A DNA stretch of 64,000 nucleotides, from positions 163,071 to 227,070 of the forward strand of contig NZ_JAMHIV010000013.1 of assembly GCF_023897065.1 (NCBI RefSeq), in the 5' to 3' direction. Within the stretch, counting starts at the first letter, position 1. Every line of letters starts with the position of its first letter. This document shows positions 55,634 to 62,700 of this stretch, one piece after another. A program made the translations under genes and the position numbers. Source of the DNA: Crossiella sp. SN42. Lineage in GTDB: Bacteria; Actinomycetota; Actinomycetes; Mycobacteriales; Pseudonocardiaceae. The notes under the pieces were generated by a model. It saw only the letters and a list, made by a program, of their open reading frames with translations. It had not been told where the DNA came from and did not search any database.

Positions 55634-56740
55634 GTGAACCCGCCGACCGACACCGCTCCCGACACCTCGGCCGCGTTGCCCAGGTGGAGTCTGCTCGTCC
55701 CGCCGCTGGCGCTGGTGCTGCTGGTGGTGTCCTGGGGCCGGGACCTCAACCCGGTGCTGCTCATACTCGTCTGCGCCGCCCTCGGCGGGGCGGTGGTGGC
55801 CGCGGTGCACCACGCCGAGGTGGTCGCGCACCGGGTCGGCGAGCCCTTCGGCACGCTGATCCTGGCCATCGCGGTGACCGTGATCGAGGTCGCGCTGATC
55901 GTCACCCTGATGTCCTCCGGCGGCCCGGACAGCTCGACCCTGGCCAGGGACACCGTGTTCGCCGCGATCATGATCACCTGCAACGGGATCGTCGGGCTGG
56001 CGCTGCTGGCAGGCGCGCTGCGGCACCGGGTGCAGGAGTTCCGCGCGCACGCCTCCGGTGGCGCGCTCGCGGTCACCCTGGCGCTGGTCACGCTGAGCCT
56101 GGTGCTGCCTGCCTTCACCACCAGCTCCGCGGGGCCGACCTTCACCGGTCCGCAGCTGGCCTTCGCCGGGGTCGCCTCGCTGACCATGTACGGCGTGTTC
56201 GTCTTCGTGCAGACCAAGCGGCACCGCGACTACTTCCTGCCCAAGACCGACAGCACCCCCGACGAGCACGCCCCCGCGCCGAGCGCGCGCACCGCGTGGG
56301 TGAGCCTGGGCCTGCTGGCGGTGTGCCTGGTCAGTGTGGTCGGCCTGGCCAAGGCGGTGTCCCCGGCGCTGGAGGCCGCGGTGGACGGCCTCGGCGCGCC
56401 GCGCACGGTGGTGGGTCTGCTGATCGCGTTGCTGGTGCTGCTGCCGGAGACGGTGGCCGCGGTCCGCGCCGCGCTGCGTGACCGGCTCCAGGTCAGCCTC
56501 AACCTGGCGCTGGGCTCGGCGCTGGCCAGCATCGGCCTGACCATCCCGGCCATCGCGGTGGCCTCGATCTGGCTGACCGGGCCGCTGGTGCTGGGCCTGG
56601 GCGCCAAGGAGATGGTGCTGCTCGCGCTCACCGGCGTGGTGGGCACGCTGACCCTGGTCTCCGGCCGGGCCACCGTGCTGCAGGGCGCGGTGCACCTGAT
56701 GGTGTTCAGCGCCTTCCTGTTCCTGGCGGTCACTCCCTGA
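55634..56740 (+). CDS. ChaA-type Ca2+(Na+)/H+ antiporter, CaCA family
   Basis: This 368-residue protein starts at GTG 55634 behind GAGG. Eleven or so spans are expected. The first alpha-repeat is VVAHRVGEPFGTLILAIAVT with VIEVALIVTLM (acidic ion site Glu), and the second is IALLVLLPETVAAVRAALRD with LNLALGSALASIGLTIPAIA. The cytoplasmic loop between them has KRHRDYFLPKTDSTPDE. It extrudes cations in exchange for protons. Two calcium-binding proteins are encoded in the window, but no operon link is seen. Its stop overlaps the convergent 48-residue gene by 11 bp. Confidence 0.9.
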   Translation: MNPPTDTAPDTSAALPRWSLLVPPLALVLLVVSWGRDLNPVLLILVCAALGGAVVAAVHHAEVVAHRVGEPFGTLILAIAVTVIEVALIVTLMSSGGPDSSTLARDTVFAAIMITCNGIVGLALLAGALRHRVQEFRAHASGGALAVTLALVTLSLVLPAFTTSSAGPTFTGPQLAFAGVASLTMYGVFVFVQTKRHRDYFLPKTDSTPDEHAPAPSARTAWVSLGLLAVCLVSVVGLAKAVSPALEAAVDGLGAPRTVVGLLIALLVLLPETVAAVRAALRDRLQVSLNLALGSALASIGLTIPAIAVASIWLTGPLVLGLGAKEMVLLALTGVVGTLTLVSGRATVLQGAVHLMVFSAFLFLAVTP

Positions 56741-56876
56741 CCGCGTGCGCGATGCGCACCAGCAAGCGATCGATCTCGCGGCGCCGCCGGGCCGCCCGGC
56801 GGCGCAGCTCCTCGCCCGCCGCGGCCTGCCTGCGCTCGATCTCTTCCTCTTGCAGGGTGAGCTCCTCGGCCGGCAT
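56730..56876 (-). CDS. 48-residue charged protein in the hsp20 operon
   Basis: This small gene starts at ATG 56876 directly behind a strong CAGGAGGTGTGCCG site, 97 bp downstream of hsp20 on the same strand. The product opens MPAEELTLQEEEIERRQAAA and ends LLVRIAHAVRE; it is a single predicted amphipathic or coiled-coil helix rich in Glu and Arg. Good ribosome site, codon bias and position support it. It could be a small chaperone cofactor, but no homologue is known to me. Its 3' end overlaps the antiporter gene by 11 bp. Confidence 0.6.
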   Translation of the reverse strand: MPAEELTLQEEEIERRQAAAGEELRRRAARRRREIDRLLVRIAHAVRE

Positions 56877-56973
56877 CGGCACACCTCCTGGATAAGAATG
56901 CCCAAAGCGGGCGATGGCCCCGGCTGGACGCGCGCAGGACCATCGCCCGGTGTCGGTTCGTCAGTGCGCGGGA

Positions 56974-57417
56974 TCAGGCCTTGATCTGCTTGCGGTCGCC
57001 CTGCGCGCCGCCGATGGCGATCTTGCGCGGCTTGGCCTGTTCGGCCACCGGGATCCGCAGGGTCAGCACGCCTGCCTCGTAGTCAGCCTTGATCTGCTCG
57101 GTGTCCAGGGTGTCGCCGAGGAACAGCTGGCGGGAGAACACGCCCAGCGGCCGCTCCGCGACCTGCATCTCGACGTTGTCGCCAGTGACCACCGGACGGC
57201 GCTCGGCCTTGACGGTCAGCACGTTGCGCTCCACGTCCAGCTCGATCGCGTCCGCGGAAACGCCCGGCAGGTCGAAGGACACCACGAACTCATCGCCCAC
57301 CCGGCAGGCGTCCATCGGCATCGCCGTCGGACGGGACCAGGTTCCGGTCTGGTGGCTGCCGAAGAACTGCTGGGCGAGCCGGTCGAACTCCCGGAACGGG
57401 TCAGTGCGCATCAACAT
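56974..57417 (-). CDS. hsp18: Small heat-shock protein Hsp20 (HSP18 type)
   Basis: This 147-residue protein starts at ATG 57417 behind AGGAGGTGGAACG. The alpha-crystallin domain spans about residues 40-130: [55 protein letters not shown] and the ending [20 protein letters not shown] (IxV-like). N-terminus [20 protein letters not shown] is typical of actinobacterial HSP18. It holds unfolding proteins during heat stress. It is divergent from an HSP18-type regulator with two operators between. Confidence 0.96.
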   Translation of the reverse strand: MLMRTDPFREFDRLAQQFFGSHQTGTWSRPTAMPMDACRVGDEFVVSFDLPGVSADAIELDVERNVLTVKAERRPVVTGDNVEMQVAERPLGVFSRQLFLGDTLDTEQIKADYEAGVLTLRIPVAEQAKPRKIAIGGAQGDRKQIKA

Positions 57418-57472
57418 CGTTCCACCTCCTGTGATCCCCGTTTGGTGTCAACGCGCACCGTCACTGTAGCGC

Positions 57473-57489
57473 GTCATCGATGTGATGAC
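57473..57489. promoter_or_regulatory. Heat-shock locus operator 1 (GTCATC-N5-GATGAC)
   Basis: GTCATC (57473-57478) and GATGAC (57484-57489) are perfect 6-bp inverted arms with a 5-bp spacer, in the hsp20/regulator gap. An identical-architecture site lies 26 bp away. Confidence 0.8.
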
Positions 57490-57498
57490 AAGTGGCGT

Positions 57499-57515
57499 GT
57501 CATCGGTAAGATGAC
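57499..57515. promoter_or_regulatory. Heat-shock locus operator 2 (GTCATC-N5-GATGAC)
   Basis: GTCATC (57499-57504) and GATGAC (57510-57515) repeat operator 1 exactly in arms and spacing. It ends 3 bp before the regulator's start codon, so binding would block the regulator's own expression. Confidence 0.8.
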
Positions 57516-57518
57516 GTC

Positions 57519-58118
57519 ATGAACGACAACCCGGAGACCGCGCTGGCCGAGATCCGCGAGGTGCTGCTGGCCGCGCGAGCGGGCCAGGCCGAGGTGCCGC
57601 GACTGCTCGGCGCGCTCACCGCCCTGCGCGAGCTGCGCGAGGAGCTGAGCGCCTGGGAGCCCGAGCTGATCAACGCCGCCCGCGGGCACGGCGCCAGCTG
57701 GGCCGCGCTCGCGCCCGCGCTGGGCGTGGCCAGCAGACAGGCCGCCGAACGCCGCTTCCTCCGGCTGCGCCCCTCGGCCACCGGCGGGCTCACCGCGGAG
57801 GGCCGGGTGGACGCCGAACGCGGCAAGCGCGCAGGCGACCGCGCGGTGGCCGCCTGGGCCCGGCGCAACGCCGCGGTGCTGCGCCAGCTGGCCGGGCAGG
57901 TCAGCGCGCTGGGCGAGCTGGGCGGGGCCGGGCAGGCCCAGCTGGACCGGGTCGGCCACGCGCTCGGCGAGGACGACACCGCCAAGCTGCTGCCCAGCCT
58001 GCTCGAGGCCTACCCGTACCTGACCGGCGGGCACCGGGGGCTGGCTGAGCGGGTGCTGGCCATCTCCGACCACGTGGACCAGGTGCGCCGGGACGCCACC
58101 GAGGCCAGGGGGCGCTGA
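57519..58118 (+). CDS. HSP18-type transcriptional regulator
   Basis: This 199-residue protein starts at ATG 57519. It is mostly helical: LAEIREVLLAARAGQAEVPR, ALTALRELREELSAWEPELI, then a helix-turn-helix-like ARGHGASWAALAPALGVASR with QAAERRFLRLRP. The later part (AWARRNAAVLRQLAGQVSAL) is coiled-coil-like. I recall proteins of this type named 'HSP18 transcriptional regulator' in actinomycetes, next to hsp20 as here. The twin palindromes fit it as repressor of both itself and hsp20; thermosensing is inferred. Confidence 0.82.
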   Translation: MNDNPETALAEIREVLLAARAGQAEVPRLLGALTALRELREELSAWEPELINAARGHGASWAALAPALGVASRQAAERRFLRLRPSATGGLTAEGRVDAERGKRAGDRAVAAWARRNAAVLRQLAGQVSALGELGGAGQAQLDRVGHALGEDDTAKLLPSLLEAYPYLTGGHRGLAERVLAISDHVDQVRRDATEARGR

Positions 58119-58242
58119 CCGCCGCATATACGCTTCGTGGCCGCGTGCCGCCCGTCTCTGTCTGTCATGTCACCCGGAATGCACCAAGATCACCCTGTGG
58201 CGTCTTCTCCTGTGTACAGCGCGTTCTGTAAAGGAGATCGTC

Positions 58243-58755
58243 ATGAACAACATTCTCCGGCGTGGCCTCGCCGCAGGGGCCGCGCTCGCCGCCACCGCCG
58301 CCGTGGGTCTGCTCGGTGCGGGCGTGGCGCTGGCCAACCCCACCGACCAGCCCTGCCAGGCGGGACAGCTGGACACCACCCTGGTGGCCGGCTCGCCCGG
58401 CGCCGGCCAGCGGTACGCCTCGCTGCAGTTCACCGCCAAGCCCGGCAACTCGTGCAAGCTGACCGGCCCGCTGCCGGTGACCCTCAACGGCGCGCCCAGC
58501 GTCACCGTGGTCCCGGACGCCGGCGAGGCCACGCCGGTCTACGTCACCTCGGGCAAGCCCGCGCACGTGCTGCTGCACTGGACCGGCATCGGCGCGCCCG
58601 AGCAGCAGCAGACCCCGGCCAGCGTCACCGTCGGCTTCCCGGCGCAGCGGCCCGGCTCCACCACGCTGCCCTGGAATCAGGGCCCGGTGGACGCCTTCGC
58701 CGAGGCGCACACCCTGCGCGTCGGCCCCGTGCAGGCCGGTCCGGCCGAGAGCTGA
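58243..58755 (+). CDS. Secreted DUF4232-type protein
   Basis: This 170-residue protein starts at ATG 58243 behind AAAGGAGATCG. A signal peptide (MNNILRRGLAAGAALAATAA, cleavage near ALANPT) is followed by CQAGQLDTTLVAGSPGAGQR, YASLQFTAKPGNSCKLTGPL and a closing beta domain (TPASVTVGFPAQRPGSTTLP), matching DUF4232, with two cysteines likely disulfide-linked. Such proteins are exported and of unknown role. A terminator follows. Confidence 0.88.
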   Translation: MNNILRRGLAAGAALAATAAVGLLGAGVALANPTDQPCQAGQLDTTLVAGSPGAGQRYASLQFTAKPGNSCKLTGPLPVTLNGAPSVTVVPDAGEATPVYVTSGKPAHVLLHWTGIGAPEQQQTPASVTVGFPAQRPGSTTLPWNQGPVDAFAEAHTLRVGPVQAGPAES

Positions 58756-58763
58756 GCGGTGCC

Positions 58764-58792
58764 GCCTGACCGAGACCCTGCCTCGGTCAGGC
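58764..58792 (+). terminator. Terminator hairpin after the DUF4232 gene
   Basis: GCCTGACCGAG (58764-58774) and CTCGGTCAGGC (58782-58792) form a perfect 11-bp stem with a 7-nt loop, 9 bp after the stop codon. Confidence 0.8.
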
Positions 58793-58905
58793 CGGTCGCG
58801 GCGGCGGCCTCCTGGCGGGTGAACCTCGGCGCCGCCCGGAATAGTCAAGATCGGTTCCGGTGTTGCCCCGATGACCGACGCTGTCGAGGTGAAGGGATCA
58901 GTGGC

Positions 58906-59346
58906 ATGCCGCTGACCGGCGAGTACGAGCCCAGCCCTACCGAATGGGTGCGCAAGCAGGTCGAGGAGTACGAGAGCTCGGGTGGCACCAAGGGCACCAC
59001 CATGATGGACCTGCCGGTGATCATCCTGACCACCAAGGGCACCAAGTCCGGCAAGCTCCGCAAGACGCCGCTGATGCGGGTGGAGCACGACGGGGCCTAC
59101 GCCGCGGTGGCCTCGCTCGGTGGCGCGCCCAAGCACCCGGTCTGGTACTTCAACGTCAAGTCCGAGCCGCTGGTGGAGCTCCAGGACGGTCCGGTGCGCA
59201 AGGACTACCTCGCGCGCGAGGTCACCGGCGAGGAGAAGGCGCTGTGGTGGGAGCGCGCGGTGGCCGCCTACCCGCCGTACGCGGAGTACCAGGAGAAGAC
59301 CGACCGGGAGATCCCGGTGTTCGTGCTGGAACCGGTTCAGGACTGA
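58906..59346 (+). CDS. F420-dependent nitroreductase-family (Ddn-like) protein
   Basis: This 146-residue protein starts at ATG 58906. Family features are [60 protein letters not shown] and [20 protein letters not shown], matching the deazaflavin-dependent nitroreductase/flavin reductase family of actinobacteria. It should bind F420 and reduce a small substrate, possibly quinones. A TetR-type gene follows 43 bp later on the same strand. Confidence 0.92.
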   Translation: MPLTGEYEPSPTEWVRKQVEEYESSGGTKGTTMMDLPVIILTTKGTKSGKLRKTPLMRVEHDGAYAAVASLGGAPKHPVWYFNVKSEPLVELQDGPVRKDYLAREVTGEEKALWWERAVAAYPPYAEYQEKTDREIPVFVLEPVQD

Positions 59347-59350
59347 GTTT

Positions 59351-59370
59351 ACTGGACCAAGCGTTCTGGA
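59351..59370. promoter_or_regulatory. Candidate TetR operator upstream of the regulator
   Basis: ACTGGACCAAGCGTTCTGGA shares, on the opposite strand, the words GAACGCT and TCCAG with a second element at 60006-60025 before the hydrolase gene, fitting one TetR binding both promoters. Confidence 0.45.
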
Positions 59371-59389
59371 ATCTGCTACGGTTCTGACC

Positions 59390-59968
59390 ATGGGCAGGAC
59401 CAAGGAGTTCGACCCGGACGTGGCGCTGCGGGCCGCGATGGAACTGTTCTGGCGGCAGGGCTACGAGGCCACCTCCATGCAGGACCTCGTCGACCACATC
59501 GGCGTCAACCGGGCCAGCATCTACGCCACCTTCGGCGGTAAGCACGAGCTGTACCTGCGCGCGCTGGACCGCTACGCCGAGGACACCGACGCGATCATCC
59601 TCAGTGGACTGTCCAAGGCCGGTCCGGTGCTGCCCGAGGTGCGCGGCGTGGTGCGGCGCTACGTCCAGGACTCCTTGCAGGACCAGGAAAGACGCGGCTG
59701 CCTGGTCACCAACACGGCGGTGGAGCTGCTGCCCGGCGACCCGGCGGCCGGGCGCCGCGTCGAGCTCAGCCTGGACGGCCTGGAGCGGGTGCTCACCGGC
59801 GCGCTGATCCGCGCCCAGGACCAGGGCGAGCTGGCCGCGGACCGGGATCCCCGGGCGCTGGCCCGGTTCCTGGTCACCTTCCTGCAGGGCATCAGGGTGA
59901 TCGCCAAGACACCCGACCCGCGCCGCCTGGCTGACGCCGCCGCGCAGGCCCTCTCCTTGCTCGACTGA
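59390..59968 (+). CDS. TetR-family transcriptional regulator
   Basis: This 192-residue protein starts at ATG 59390. The helix-turn-helix is MQDLVDHIGVNRASIYATFG, followed by GKHELYLRALDRYAED. The C-terminal half has the pattern ERRGCLVTNTAVELLPGDPA seen in TetR_C-type regulators of redox or hydrolase genes (AcuR/ComR-like). It lies between the Ddn-like gene and an epoxide-hydrolase-like gene, and a terminator follows. Confidence 0.92.
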   Translation: MGRTKEFDPDVALRAAMELFWRQGYEATSMQDLVDHIGVNRASIYATFGGKHELYLRALDRYAEDTDAIILSGLSKAGPVLPEVRGVVRRYVQDSLQDQERRGCLVTNTAVELLPGDPAAGRRVELSLDGLERVLTGALIRAQDQGELAADRDPRALARFLVTFLQGIRVIAKTPDPRRLADAAAQALSLLD

Positions 59969-59990
59969 CCGGCCCCGGTTCGGGCCGGTC
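59967..59990 (+). terminator. Terminator hairpin after the TetR gene
   Basis: GACCGGCCC (59967-59975) and GGGCCGGTC (59982-59990) form a perfect 9-bp stem with a 6-nt loop, starting in the stop codon and followed by TTG. Confidence 0.75.
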
Positions 59991-60005
59991 TTGCGCTGCC
60001 CTTTT

Positions 60006-60025
60006 ATTGGAACGCTCATTCTGAA
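60006..60025. promoter_or_regulatory. Candidate TetR operator before the epoxide-hydrolase-like gene
   Basis: ATTGGAACGCTCATTCTGAA lies 2 bp before the start codon and resembles the element at 59351-59370 (GAACGCT core, flanking TC/GA), suggesting repression by the TetR protein at 59390-59968. Confidence 0.4.
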
Positions 60026-60027
60026 AA

Positions 60028-60933
60028 ATGGAGACTACTGTGATCGATCAGTTCACCGACACCGCTCTTGCCGCCTCGCTGCCGGGGGAGTTCCGCAGCG
60101 AGCACGCCGAGGTCAACGGCACCCGGCTGCATTACGTGCACGGCGGCCAGGGCAGCCCGCTGGTGCTGCTGCCCGGCTGGCCGCAGACCTGGTGGCAGTT
60201 CCGCAAGATCATGCCCGCGCTGGCCGAGCGGCACCGGGTGATCGCGGTCGACCTGCGCGGCATGGGCGGCTCGGCCATCGCCGAGGACGGCTACGACAAG
60301 AAGACGATGGCCCGCGACATCCACGAGCTGATCCGCCACCTCGGCTTCGAGCGGGCGGCCGTGGCCGGGCACGACATCGGCGCGATGGTCGCGCACAGTC
60401 TGGCCGCCAACCACCCGGAGACGGTCAGCCGGATCGCGCTCATCGACGTGCCGCACCCGGACGAGAGCCTCAACGAGATCCCGATGCTGCCCCCGCACCC
60501 CGACCGCGTGCACCCGTGGTGGTTCGCCTTCAACCACCTGCACGGCCTGCCCGAACAGCTCCTGCGCGGCCGCTCCCGGCACGTCATTGACTGGCTCTAC
60601 CAGGCCATGCTGCTGGACCAAGACAAGATCGACGACCACGCCCGCACCGTCTACGCCCGCGCCTACGACCGGCCGGGACGCGTCACGGCGGGCAACGGCT
60701 GGTACCAGAGCTGGCGGCAGGACATCGCGGACAACCACGGCTACCCGAAGCTGACCACCCCGGTGCTCGGCATCGGTGGCGCGCAGGGATATCACTACGC
60801 CACCGTGCGCGCGCTGCCCGCGCAGGCTGTCGAGTACGAGTTGGTGGAGATCCCGGAGTGCGGGCACTACGTGCCGGAGGAGCAGCCGGAGCGACTGGTG
60901 GCTGAACTGCTCCGGTTCTTCGCGGGCCAGTGA
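60028..60933 (+). CDS. Epoxide hydrolase-like alpha/beta hydrolase
   Basis: This 301-residue protein starts at ATG 60028. The oxyanion loop is LVLLPGWPQTWWQFRKIMPA (HGxP-like, with Gly before Trp-Pro), the nucleophile elbow is AAVAGHDIGAMVAHSLAANH with Asp as nucleophile, and the catalytic His is in IPECGHYVPEEQPERLVAEL. An Asp nucleophile indicates epoxide hydrolase or dehalogenase chemistry rather than an esterase. The start has no strong ribosome site because the operator-like element abuts it. Probably induced by a reactive compound through the TetR regulator. Confidence 0.9.
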   Translation: METTVIDQFTDTALAASLPGEFRSEHAEVNGTRLHYVHGGQGSPLVLLPGWPQTWWQFRKIMPALAERHRVIAVDLRGMGGSAIAEDGYDKKTMARDIHELIRHLGFERAAVAGHDIGAMVAHSLAANHPETVSRIALIDVPHPDESLNEIPMLPPHPDRVHPWWFAFNHLHGLPEQLLRGRSRHVIDWLYQAMLLDQDKIDDHARTVYARAYDRPGRVTAGNGWYQSWRQDIADNHGYPKLTTPVLGIGGAQGYHYATVRALPAQAVEYELVEIPECGHYVPEEQPERLVAELLRFFAGQ

Positions 60934-60988
60934 TCGGCGGCGCGGTCGGGAGGTCCTCCGCCGTGGGGTGATCAGTAGCCTGCGTGGC

Positions 60989-61423
60989 ATGAGTGTCAGC
61001 GTTGAGGTGCTGGGCGAGGTCACCGACGAGGTGCGGGAGGCGTTCGACCGCCTGCTGTCGCAGTTGTCCACCTCGGCCGCGCCACTCGACCACGCGGCGC
61101 TGGTCCGCCTGGCAACGTGTGAGACCAACACGGTCCTGCTGGCGCGCGGCGGCGGCAGGATCGTGGGCACGCTGACGCTGGTGATGTTCCCGGTGCCCTC
61201 CGGCCTGCGGGCGCGCATCGAGGACGTCGTGGTCGACGAGGCCGCGCGCGGCCGGCGGGTCGGCGCGGCGCTGACCGAGGCGGCGCTGCGCATCGCGCGC
61301 GAGGCCGGCGCCCGGACCGTGGACCTGACCTCCCGCCCGTCCCGCGGCGCGGCCAACCGGCTGTACGAACGGCTGGGCTTCCAGCCGCGCGAGTCCCGGG
61401 TGTACCGGTTCCCGCTCGGCTGA
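60989..61423 (+). CDS. GNAT-family N-acetyltransferase
   Basis: This 144-residue protein starts at ATG 60989. GNAT features are RGGGRIVGTLTLVMFPVP (beta strands), ARIEDVVVDEAARGRRVGAA with the acetyl-CoA loop RGRRVGAAL, and the C-terminal SRGAANRLYERLGFQPRESR. The substrate is unknown. Its stop codon lies in the left copy of the 28-bp direct repeat. Confidence 0.92.
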   Translation: MSVSVEVLGEVTDEVREAFDRLLSQLSTSAAPLDHAALVRLATCETNTVLLARGGGRIVGTLTLVMFPVPSGLRARIEDVVVDEAARGRRVGAALTEAALRIAREAGARTVDLTSRPSRGAANRLYERLGFQPRESRVYRFPLG

Positions 61424-61445
61424 GTCGCGGCTCAGTTCGCCGGGT
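61418..61445. repeat. 28-bp direct repeat, left copy
   Basis: This copy begins GGCTGAGTCGCGGCTCAGTT and contains the GNAT stop codon. It is identical over 28 bp to 62266-62293 and flanks the antitoxin/PIN-remnant segment (about 820 bp between copies). Inside it TGAGTCGCGGCTCA is nearly palindromic. Confidence 0.95.
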
Positions 61446-61469
61446 TGGTGGGCAAGGGGCCGGTGGTAG

Positions 61470-61503
61470 TCGAACGAAACGAAATGTGTTACGTTTTGTT
61501 CGA
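61470..61503. promoter_or_regulatory. Operator of the antitoxin-like gene
   Basis: TCGAACGAAACG (61470-61481) and CGTTTTGTTCGA (61492-61503) are 12-bp inverted arms with one mismatch and a 10-bp spacer, 13 bp before the start codon, fitting autoregulation by the encoded DNA-binding protein. Confidence 0.7.
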
Positions 61504-61516
61504 TTGGGAGGTGGTG

Positions 61517-62035
61517 ATGACGGTGACTTCGCAGCAGGAGACCTACCTGCCGCCGGTCGAGGGGCGGGCGCGGGTCGCGGATGTGCGCGACTTCCTGCTG
61601 GCGCATGTGACGGTGGAGCGCGAACGGCCGCCGTGCTTCCTCAGTGGCGCCACACCGGGTGACCGGGTCGAGTTGCCCGCTGAGCTCTACCAAGTGCTGC
61701 TGAAGGTGGCCGAGGCGTTGCAGAGCGGCCTCGCGGTGTCGGTGAGCCCGGTCTCGACCACGCTCACCACCCAGCAGGCCGCGGAACTGCTCGGGGTGAG
61801 CAGGCCGACCGTGATCAGGTTGCTGGACGGCGGTGAGATCCCGTTCGAGCGGGTTGGCAGCCATCGCCGCGTCCTGCTGCGCGACCTGCTGGACTACCGC
61901 GAACGCCGTCGGGCCGCCCAGTACGCCGCGCTGGAGGTCACCGCGGTGGATGAGGACGAGGACCTCGAGGCGTCCCTGCTGAGGCTGCGCGCGGCCCGTC
62001 GGGAGGTCGGCAGGCGGCGACGCGAGCAACCGTGA
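61517..62035 (+). CDS. Excisionase-type helix-turn-helix antitoxin-like protein
   Basis: This 172-residue protein starts at ATG 61517 behind GGGAGGTGGTG. The MerR/excisionase-type helix-turn-helix is TTQQAAELLGVSRPTVIRLL, followed by DGGEIPFERVGSHRRVLLRD and LLDYRERRRAAQYAALEVTA. This matches the antitoxins of actinobacterial modules whose next gene is a PIN-domain toxin. Here the partner is only a short remnant. The C-terminus is Arg-rich (RRREQP). The stop overlaps the next start (GTGA). Confidence 0.85.
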   Translation: MTVTSQQETYLPPVEGRARVADVRDFLLAHVTVERERPPCFLSGATPGDRVELPAELYQVLLKVAEALQSGLAVSVSPVSTTLTTQQAAELLGVSRPTVIRLLDGGEIPFERVGSHRRVLLRDLLDYRERRRAAQYAALEVTAVDEDEDLEASLLRLRAARREVGRRRREQP

Positions 62036-62271
62036 ACGTCACCGCGGCGGTGCCGACCGGCATCCAGGTGCGGTCGCCGGCGGAGTTCGCCGCGGACGCC
62101 GTGGCGCTGCGGCCGGTCGCAGCCGTCACCGCGCTCGGGAAGATCGCCGCCCGGTCCGGGCGAACCGGTCCACGGCGGAGCGTGCCGGAACTCCTGGACC
62201 TGCTGGCGGACCGCTACGACATGGTCGCCGTGGCGGACCTGCTTCGTCCGTTCCGCCAGGGCGGGGGCTGA
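62032..62271 (+). pseudogene. Truncated PIN-domain toxin remnant (C-terminal part only)
   Basis: This 79-codon frame starts at GTG 62032 in a GTGA overlap with the antitoxin-like gene. The product (TGIQVRSPAEFAADAVALRP, then VPELLDLLADRYDMVAVADL) resembles the last third of PIN-domain toxins that follow this antitoxin type, where the helix after 'GIxVxSPxEF' is followed by 'PEELLDxLxxxGLxxxxxxLR'. The N-terminal about 110 residues with the catalytic acidic residues are missing. It may be inactive, or a small independent protein kept by coupling. The stop lies at the right 28-bp repeat. Confidence 0.55.
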
Positions 62272-62293
62272 GTCGCGGCTCAGTTCGCCGGGT
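62266..62293. repeat. 28-bp direct repeat, right copy
   Basis: Identical to 61418-61445. It contains the stop codon of the PIN remnant and, on the other strand, the stop of the gene at 62280-62504. Confidence 0.95.
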
Positions 62294-62504
62294 GCACCTC
62301 AAGGCAGTTGTCGCTGCCGAGCACCACCCGGCGGCCGGGGTAGGCGCGGGCGGCGATCTGCACGTCGCGTTCGTCGAAGAGGCCCTGGAAGATCAGCACT
62401 CCGTCGTACAGCTCCGCTTTTTCCACGGCGGTCGGCCAGCGGTGCTGGTAGACGTCGACGTCGATGGGCTCCGACGGCGGCGGCAGGTCCGGACCACGAT
62501 GCAT
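62280..62504 (-). CDS. Small conserved hypothetical protein
   Basis: This 74-residue protein starts at ATG 62504. It reads YQHRWPTAVEKAELYDGVLI, FQGLFDERDVQIAARAYPGR and RVVLGSDNCLEVHPAN, a compact alpha/beta pattern without export signal. I recall no named family. Its last residues lie in the right 28-bp repeat; the left repeat carries the same end sequence without the gene. Confidence 0.6.
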   Translation of the reverse strand: MHRGPDLPPPSEPIDVDVYQHRWPTAVEKAELYDGVLIFQGLFDERDVQIAARAYPGRRVVLGSDNCLEVHPAN

Positions 62505-62645
62505 TCACCCAGTATCAACCGTCTGTCCACCCCCTGCCAGAGGGAATGGCGGGCTCCGGCGTCCGGCCAGCCGGGCTGCGCCAGACGGTCGACGGATTGA
62601 CAGCGGAGTGGCCCAACGGTTTGCATTGTGGTCCGCCGCCATGTT

Positions 62646-62657
62646 GAGAGCGCTCTC
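62646..62657. promoter_or_regulatory. LacI-type operator upstream of the GH16 gene
   Basis: GAGAGCGCTCTC is a perfect 12-bp palindrome with central CG, the form of LacI-family sites such as that of CebR, 43 bp before the start of the glucanase gene. Confidence 0.7.
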
Positions 62658-62700
62658 TCGGAGTCTTCGGGAGCGTGCCCTGACCTCAACTGGAGGCTGC

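Noticed and set aside
61424..61516. An upstream in-frame extension of the antitoxin-like gene
   Set aside because: It would run through the 12-bp inverted repeat; the ATG at 61517 has a strong ribosome site.
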